DNA from: Myxococcaceae bacterium JPH2
GTDB lineage: Bacteria; Myxococcota; Myxococcia; Myxococcales; Myxococcaceae
Direction of reading: 5' to 3'
DNA length: 64,000 nt
Assembly: GCA_016458225.1 (NCBI GenBank)
Contig: JAEMGR010000005.1
Coordinates: 558,001 to 622,000 of the forward strand
A model generated the notes under the pieces. The model saw only the letters and a list, made by a program, of their open reading frames with translations. It had not been told where the DNA came from and ran no database searches. A program made the position numbers and the translations under genes. How positions within the stretch are numbered: the stretch's first letter is position 1; the number at the start of each line of letters is the position of its first letter. Shown here one piece after another: positions 59,622 through 64,000 of this stretch.

Positions 59622-61111
59622 TTCACCACGCCCGCGGGCCGGGCCACCCGAGGCAGCGTGACGCTGAAGCACGTCCCGTGTTCCTGGGACGAGGCCACCT
59701 CCACGCGCCCGCCGTGCGCCTGGACAATCTGCGACACGATGTAGAGCCCCAGCCCCAGGCCGCCGCGCACCGGGTGCGGCTGGCCGGGCTCGGTCTCCCC
59801 CTTGCGGAAGGGCTCGAAGAGCGACGGCAGCAGCGACTCGGGGATGGGCGGCCCCATGTTGTGCACCTCCATGCGCTGGAAGAGCGGCTCGCTCGACTCC
59901 AGCGACACCCGGACGCGCGAGCCATCCACGCTGTGCTGGAGCGCGTTGCCCACCAGATTGGAGAGCACCTGCGCCAGTCGCTCCTCGTCCCAGATGCCGC
60001 GGCACTCGCCCCGCACCTGGAGATCCACGCCGCGCTCGGGGTGCGCGGGCTCCAGCTCCGCGATGATGCGGCGGCACACGTCCTCCAAGCACATCTCGGT
60101 GGGACGCAGCGGGATGCCTCCGGCCATCCGCGCGCGCGTGAAGTCGAGCAACTGCTTCACCAGCCGCGCCATGCGCTCGGCGCTCCCGTCGATTCGCTGC
60201 ACGCCCCGGCGCACCTCGGGCGGTAGCGAGGCCCGCGCCAGGAGCGCCGCGGCGGACAGGCGCACCGCGGCCAGGGGATTGCCCAGGTCGTGCCCCAACA
60301 CACCGATGAAGCGCTCCTGGTAGCGCGCCTCCTGCTCGCGCTCCTCCTCCTGACGGCGGCGCGCGGTGACATCCCGGCTGATGCCGAACAGGCCATACAC
60401 GGTGCCATCGCGCCTGCGCAGGACGCCCTTCGTGGTCTGCCAGACGCGACCGCTGCCGGGGCCGCCCTCGGAGTTCTCATACGTGGCCGTGCGCGCGGAG
60501 GCGAGCACCGCATCATCATGGGCTCGCGCGTCCCGGGCCTGTGTCTCGCCGAGCAGGTCCTCGTCGGTGCGTCCGAGGATCTCCTTCGCGGGGCGCTCGA
60601 AGGCGCGCGCCGTGGCGCCATTGATGAGCACGTAGCGCCCATCCAAGCCCTTCACGTAGATGGCGTCGGTGGCGCTCTCGATGACGGCGTGCAGGAGCGC
60701 GTGATCCCTCCGCAGCGCCTCCTCCGAGGCCATCCGCTCTGTGAGGTCCTCCAGGAAGACCACGACGCCGTCCTTCCCGGGCGCCACACGGGCCTGAAGC
60801 CACACCGTACCCACGGGCGACTGGCGAGACAGGCGCAAGGACTCGGGCGTGCCGCGCAACGCGACGCGCACGCACGCGGCGAACAGGCCACACTCTCGGA
60901 CCCAGGGCACCTCCGCCGCGAGTCGCCGGCGCACGAGCTGTGCGTCCTCGCGGCCCAGCCACGCCTCGGCATAGGCGTTGGCGGAGACGCACTCGAAGTC
61001 GAAGATGCCGCCCTCGGGAGACCACAGGCTGCGCAGGACGACCAGCGCCTCCGAGGCCACCGGCTCGTGCCACGTCTCCGGACGAGCGCTGTTTCCACGA
61101 CCGGGATGCAT
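59603..61111 (-). CDS. PAS-domain sensor histidine kinase (orphan)
   Basis: A 502-residue cytoplasmic kinase: two PAS-like domains (about 20-125 and 135-255), the dimerisation/phosphoacceptor helix RFIGVLGHDLGNPLAAVRLS with His at about 274, then the ATPase domain. In the ATPase part the N box is LSNLVGNALQHS, and the F and G2 boxes are LFEPFRKG and GGLGLGLYIV. The G1 box reads HNMGPPIP instead of DxGxG, a form often seen in myxobacterial kinases. No transmembrane segment and no response regulator are adjacent, so the signal and partner are unknown. The start is uncertain: ATG 61111 is shown; ATG 61243 would add 44 residues. It converges with operon B. Confidence 0.85.
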   Translation of the reverse strand: MHPGRGNSARPETWHEPVASEALVVLRSLWSPEGGIFDFECVSANAYAEAWLGREDAQLVRRRLAAEVPWVRECGLFAACVRVALRGTPESLRLSRQSPVGTVWLQARVAPGKDGVVVFLEDLTERMASEEALRRDHALLHAVIESATDAIYVKGLDGRYVLINGATARAFERPAKEILGRTDEDLLGETQARDARAHDDAVLASARTATYENSEGGPGSGRVWQTTKGVLRRRDGTVYGLFGISRDVTARRRQEEEREQEARYQERFIGVLGHDLGNPLAAVRLSAAALLARASLPPEVRRGVQRIDGSAERMARLVKQLLDFTRARMAGGIPLRPTEMCLEDVCRRIIAELEPAHPERGVDLQVRGECRGIWDEERLAQVLSNLVGNALQHSVDGSRVRVSLESSEPLFQRMEVHNMGPPIPESLLPSLFEPFRKGETEPGQPHPVRGGLGLGLYIVSQIVQAHGGRVEVASSQEHGTCFSVTLPRVARPAGVVNFPRGP

Positions 61112-61301
61112 GGTTGGCGTGGCCCCCCACGGCACGAATACCGAGGCCAGGGTAGTGCCACGCTCCAGCCCCAGCCATCCGTCCCACGGGAGCCTGCCGG
61201 ATGTCGGACACAAGCGGCCGAGAGGTCCTTCTCCCCGCCGCATGGCGAACAGTCCGATCCGTCGTTGACGGGGTCGGACCCGGGCCCTAATTACCCAGGG
61301 C

Positions 61302-61316
61302 CCCCCCGAGGGGGGT
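61302..61316 (+). promoter_or_regulatory. Leader hairpin overlapping the mfd ribosome binding site
   Basis: CCCCCCC GA GGGGGG forms a very GC-rich hairpin. The purine run of its right arm (GAGGGGGG) is also the only Shine-Dalgarno-like sequence of mfd, about 6-7 nt before ATG 61323. Folding would hide the ribosome binding site. Confidence 0.45.
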
Positions 61317-61322
61317 CCTCGA

Positions 61323-64000
61323 ATGGACAGTCCTTTCACTCAGAAGCGGGATGCGGACACGGCACGCGGTGGAGTGCCGACCGTGGCAGGTGACTCCTTC
61401 ACGAAGTTGCTCGAGGGCCTGCGCCCCGGGCGCCGGGTTCGCACGCAAGGCCTGAAGGGCGCCGCGCGCGGACACCTCCTCGCCCGGCTCCATCGCGAGC
61501 TGCGAGCGCCCCTGGTGTGCGTGGCGGCGGACGAGGAGTCCGCCGACGCCCTGGCGCACGACCTGGCCTTCTTCCTGGGAGGCTCCGGAACGCTGCTCGC
61601 GCCCGAGGTGCTCCGGCTGCCCGCCGACGAGGTCCTCCCCTACGACGAGCTGTCTCCCGACGCGGCGACCGTCACCGCGCGCCTGGGCGCCCTCTACCAC
61701 CTGGGACAAGGCACGCGCTTCCCCGCCCTGGTGCTGTCGCTGCGCGGCTTGTATCGCCGCGTTCTGCCTCCCGCCGTGGTGCGCGCGCTGAGCGAGCGCA
61801 TCTCCGTGGGGCAGGACTTCGATCGCGACTCGCTGGCGCTCAAGCTCGCGCGGATGGGCTACCAGAACAGCCCGCTCGTGGAGGACGTGGGCACCTTCAG
61901 CGTGCGCGGTGGACTGCTGGACGTGTTCAGCCCGCTCTACGACAAGCCCGTGCGCCTGGAGTTCTTCGGCGACACCATCGAGTCCATCCGCGCGTTCGAC
62001 CCGGAGTCGCAGCGCACGGTGGATGCGCTGAAGTCCGTGGATCTGGTGCCCGCGCGAGAGGCGCTCCTCACCGACGAGACGCGTCCCCGCGCGGAGGCCG
62101 CCGCCCGCGAGGTGGCCGACCGCATCAACCTGCCCACCATCAAGCTGCGCGAGCGACTGGAGGCGCTGCGCGACGGTCTGCCGAGCTTCGGCCTGGAGGG
62201 GCTGCTGCCTGGCTTCTTCGAGGGCGGGCTCGCCACCGTGTTCGACTACCTGCGCGCATGGGCCGAGGCCCCGGTCTTCTACCTGGATGACCCCGTGGCC
62301 CTGGAGCGCGCGGGCGTGGAGCTGTGGGGCGAGTTGGAGCGCTCCGCCCAAGCCGCGGATGAGCGACAGGACCTCGCCTATCCGCCCGCGACGCACTTCC
62401 TCGCGGCGACGGACGTGGCGAACGCGCTCCACGCGTTCCGCGTCCTGGAGGGAGGCGGCCTGTCCCTCATGCAGGGCGAGCCGCCAGTGCTGTTCCAGTT
62501 CGGCTCGACCCACGACCTGCGCGACGCCATCCTCGCGCACCACGGCGAAGAGGGGGCGCTCACGCCGCTGGTGGACCGGCTGCGACAGTGGCGCGAGTCA
62601 CGCGTGGCCAGCGTGGTGGCGTGCGGCACGCTGAGCCAGGCGGATCGGCTCAAGCGCTTGCTGTTGGATCGCGGCGTCATGGTGAAGCTGCACACTGAGC
62701 CGCTCGGCGACCCCGAGGCGCTGTACGACCCGGCGGTGTGGGCCCACCTCTTCACGGGCGAGGTGAGCCAGGGCTTCGTGGATGGCGGCGGCGGGCTCGC
62801 CGTCCTGGCGGACGAAGAGATTTTCGGCGTGCGGGCGCGCCGGCGCGTCAAGCGCAGCAAGAAGCTGGACGCGTTCGCGGCCGGGTTCGGAGACCTGAAG
62901 GAGGGAGACCTCATCGTCCACTCCGACTTCGGCATCGGCCGCTACGCGGGCCTGACGAAGATGCAGGTGAACAACGTGCCAGGGGACTTCCTCGTCCTCG
63001 AGTACGCGGGGCGGGACAAAATCTATCTGCCCGTGGGCCGCATGCGGCTCATCCAGAAGTTCACCGGCGGCAATCCCGAGACGGTGCAGCTGGACAAGCT
63101 GGGCACCACGAGCTGGGAGAAGACGAAGAAGCGCGTCAAGGAGCAGCTGCTGAAGATGGCGGCGGAGCTCCTGCAGATCGCCGCCGCGCGCAAGGCGCAC
63201 CCCGGATACGCCTTCCAGGCACCGGACCGCTACTTCGCGCAGTTCGAAGCGGACTTCGAGTTCGACGAGACGCCCGACCAGGCCAAGGCCATCGAGGACG
63301 TGCTCGCGGACATGCAGAAGCCGGAGCCCATGGACCGGCTCGTCTGCGGCGACGTGGGCTACGGCAAGACCGAGGTGGCCATGCGCGCCGCGTTCAAGGC
63401 CGCGCTGGACCGCAAGCAGGTGGCGGTGCTGGTCCCCACCACGGTGCTGGCGCAGCAGCACTTCCTCTCGTTCAAGAAGCGCTTCAAGGACTACCCCGTC
63501 ACGGTGGAGGTCATCTCCGGACTCAAGAAGCCACCCGAGGTGCGCGACATCCTCAAGCGCGCCAAGGAGGGCAAGGTCGACATCCTCATCGGCACGCACA
63601 AGCTGCTCGCGGGCGATGTGACGTTCAAGGACCTGGGCCTGATGATTGTCGACGAGGAGCAGCGCTTCGGCGTGAAGCAGAAGGAGTCGCTCAAGCGGCT
63701 GCGCACGCAGGTGGACGTGCTCACGCTCACGGCCACGCCCATCCCTCGCACGCTGCACATGAGCATGTCCGGCGTGCGCGACATGAGCATCATCGCCACG
63801 CCGCCGCAGGACCGGCGCGCCATCCGTACCTTCGTGATGAAGTTCGAGCACCAGGTCATCAAGGACGCCATCGAGCGAGAGATTGCGCGCGGCGGCCAGG
63901 TGTTCTTCGTGCACAACCGGGTGGAGTCGCTCCCGTCCATCGAGCAGCTCCTGAAGGACCTGGTGCCTCAGGTGTCCTTCGGCGTCGCGCACGGACAGAT
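61323..64000 (+). CDS. mfd: Transcription-repair coupling factor Mfd (partial, C-terminus outside window)
   Basis: Mfd displaces stalled RNA polymerase at DNA damage and recruits UvrA. The first 892 residues are in the window (full proteins are about 1150). The UvrB-homology region starts at about 30, with LPADEVLPYDELSPDAATVTAR and EDVGTFSVRGGLLDVFSPLY. The RNA polymerase interaction domain begins about residue 525 (LKEGDLIVHSDFGIGRYAGL). The RecG-like translocase has Walker A GDVGYGKT (676-683), IGTHKLLAGDV and the DEEQ box (777-780), then TLTATPIPRTLHMSMSG. ATG 61323 follows GAGGGGGG. It is divergent from the histidine kinase and not part of the polysaccharide or pilus operons. Confidence 0.97.
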   Translation, partial: MDSPFTQKRDADTARGGVPTVAGDSFTKLLEGLRPGRRVRTQGLKGAARGHLLARLHRELRAPLVCVAADEESADALAHDLAFFLGGSGTLLAPEVLRLPADEVLPYDELSPDAATVTARLGALYHLGQGTRFPALVLSLRGLYRRVLPPAVVRALSERISVGQDFDRDSLALKLARMGYQNSPLVEDVGTFSVRGGLLDVFSPLYDKPVRLEFFGDTIESIRAFDPESQRTVDALKSVDLVPAREALLTDETRPRAEAAAREVADRINLPTIKLRERLEALRDGLPSFGLEGLLPGFFEGGLATVFDYLRAWAEAPVFYLDDPVALERAGVELWGELERSAQAADERQDLAYPPATHFLAATDVANALHAFRVLEGGGLSLMQGEPPVLFQFGSTHDLRDAILAHHGEEGALTPLVDRLRQWRESRVASVVACGTLSQADRLKRLLLDRGVMVKLHTEPLGDPEALYDPAVWAHLFTGEVSQGFVDGGGGLAVLADEEIFGVRARRRVKRSKKLDAFAAGFGDLKEGDLIVHSDFGIGRYAGLTKMQVNNVPGDFLVLEYAGRDKIYLPVGRMRLIQKFTGGNPETVQLDKLGTTSWEKTKKRVKEQLLKMAAELLQIAAARKAHPGYAFQAPDRYFAQFEADFEFDETPDQAKAIEDVLADMQKPEPMDRLVCGDVGYGKTEVAMRAAFKAALDRKQVAVLVPTTVLAQQHFLSFKKRFKDYPVTVEVISGLKKPPEVRDILKRAKEGKVDILIGTHKLLAGDVTFKDLGLMIVDEEQRFGVKQKESLKRLRTQVDVLTLTATPIPRTLHMSMSGVRDMSIIATPPQDRRAIRTFVMKFEHQVIKDAIEREIARGGQVFFVHNRVESLPSIEQLLKDLVPQVSFGVAHGQ

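Noticed and set aside
1-64000. CRISPR arrays, tRNA or rRNA genes and insertion sequences
   Set aside because: No regularly spaced repeats, no cloverleaf-like or rRNA-like stretches, and no transposase-like protein or terminal inverted repeats were seen.

Overview
The window is high-GC DNA (roughly 68-70% in most coding stretches) with gene content typical of a myxobacterium (Myxococcota; Myxococcus/Corallococcus-like). Evidence for this is the large heteropolysaccharide locus with a Wzc-type tyrosine autokinase, two PilY1/minor-pilin operons of the myxobacterial type, a TfcP-like cytochrome c and many short Cys-rich lipoproteins. No rRNA, tRNA, CRISPR array or insertion sequence was seen.

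Region 1 (1-42992) is a Wzx/Wzy-type surface polysaccharide locus. It holds two candidate polymerases of the O-antigen ligase/Wzy superfamily (1-1839, partial, and 33708-35186), a WecA/MraY-type initiating phosphoglycosyltransferase (7085-8572), a Wzx flippase (23043-24545), a fused Wzc-type co-polymerase/tyrosine kinase (37548-39740), UDP-glucose dehydrogenase, ten GT4-type and two GT2-type glycosyltransferases, a GT2-methyltransferase fusion, a GT-C-like membrane protein, three acyltransferase-3 O-acylation enzymes, two methyltransferases, two nucleotidyltransferase-fold proteins and a ROK sugar kinase. No outer-membrane polysaccharide export (Wza/OPX) gene is present, so export must use one encoded elsewhere. 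The layout resembles, from memory, the biosurfactant polysaccharide (BPS) locus of M. xanthus. A 2024-residue RHS/YD-repeat protein with a lower-GC C-terminal tip, plus a Cys-rich lipoprotein, interrupts the locus at 12978-19557.

Region 2 (43186-59580) carries two tandem, paralogous type IVa pilus tip/priming operons on the + strand. Operon A is pilX-pilY1-pilV-pilW-fimU, followed by a canonical cytochrome c and a Gly/Lys-rich secreted protein. Operon B is pilX-tfcP-pilY1-pilV-pilW-fimU. Both are tightly coupled by 1-14 nt overlaps. Each is preceded by the same palindrome, CTCGCAAA(G/C)TTTGC, a candidate shared operator. TfcP in operon B has the CxxCH haem site and a cysteine where the distal ligand is expected. 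Both PilY1 proteins keep the calcium-binding loop.

Region 3 (59603-64000) has an orphan PAS-histidine kinase (- strand) diverging from mfd (+ strand, cut by the window end).

The genes suggest one surface-behaviour island: a secreted polysaccharide built by the Wzx/Wzy route, next to the adhesin/priming complexes of the pili that pull cells over surfaces. The tandem pilin operons with their two different cytochromes and shared palindrome are the most interesting part of the window.
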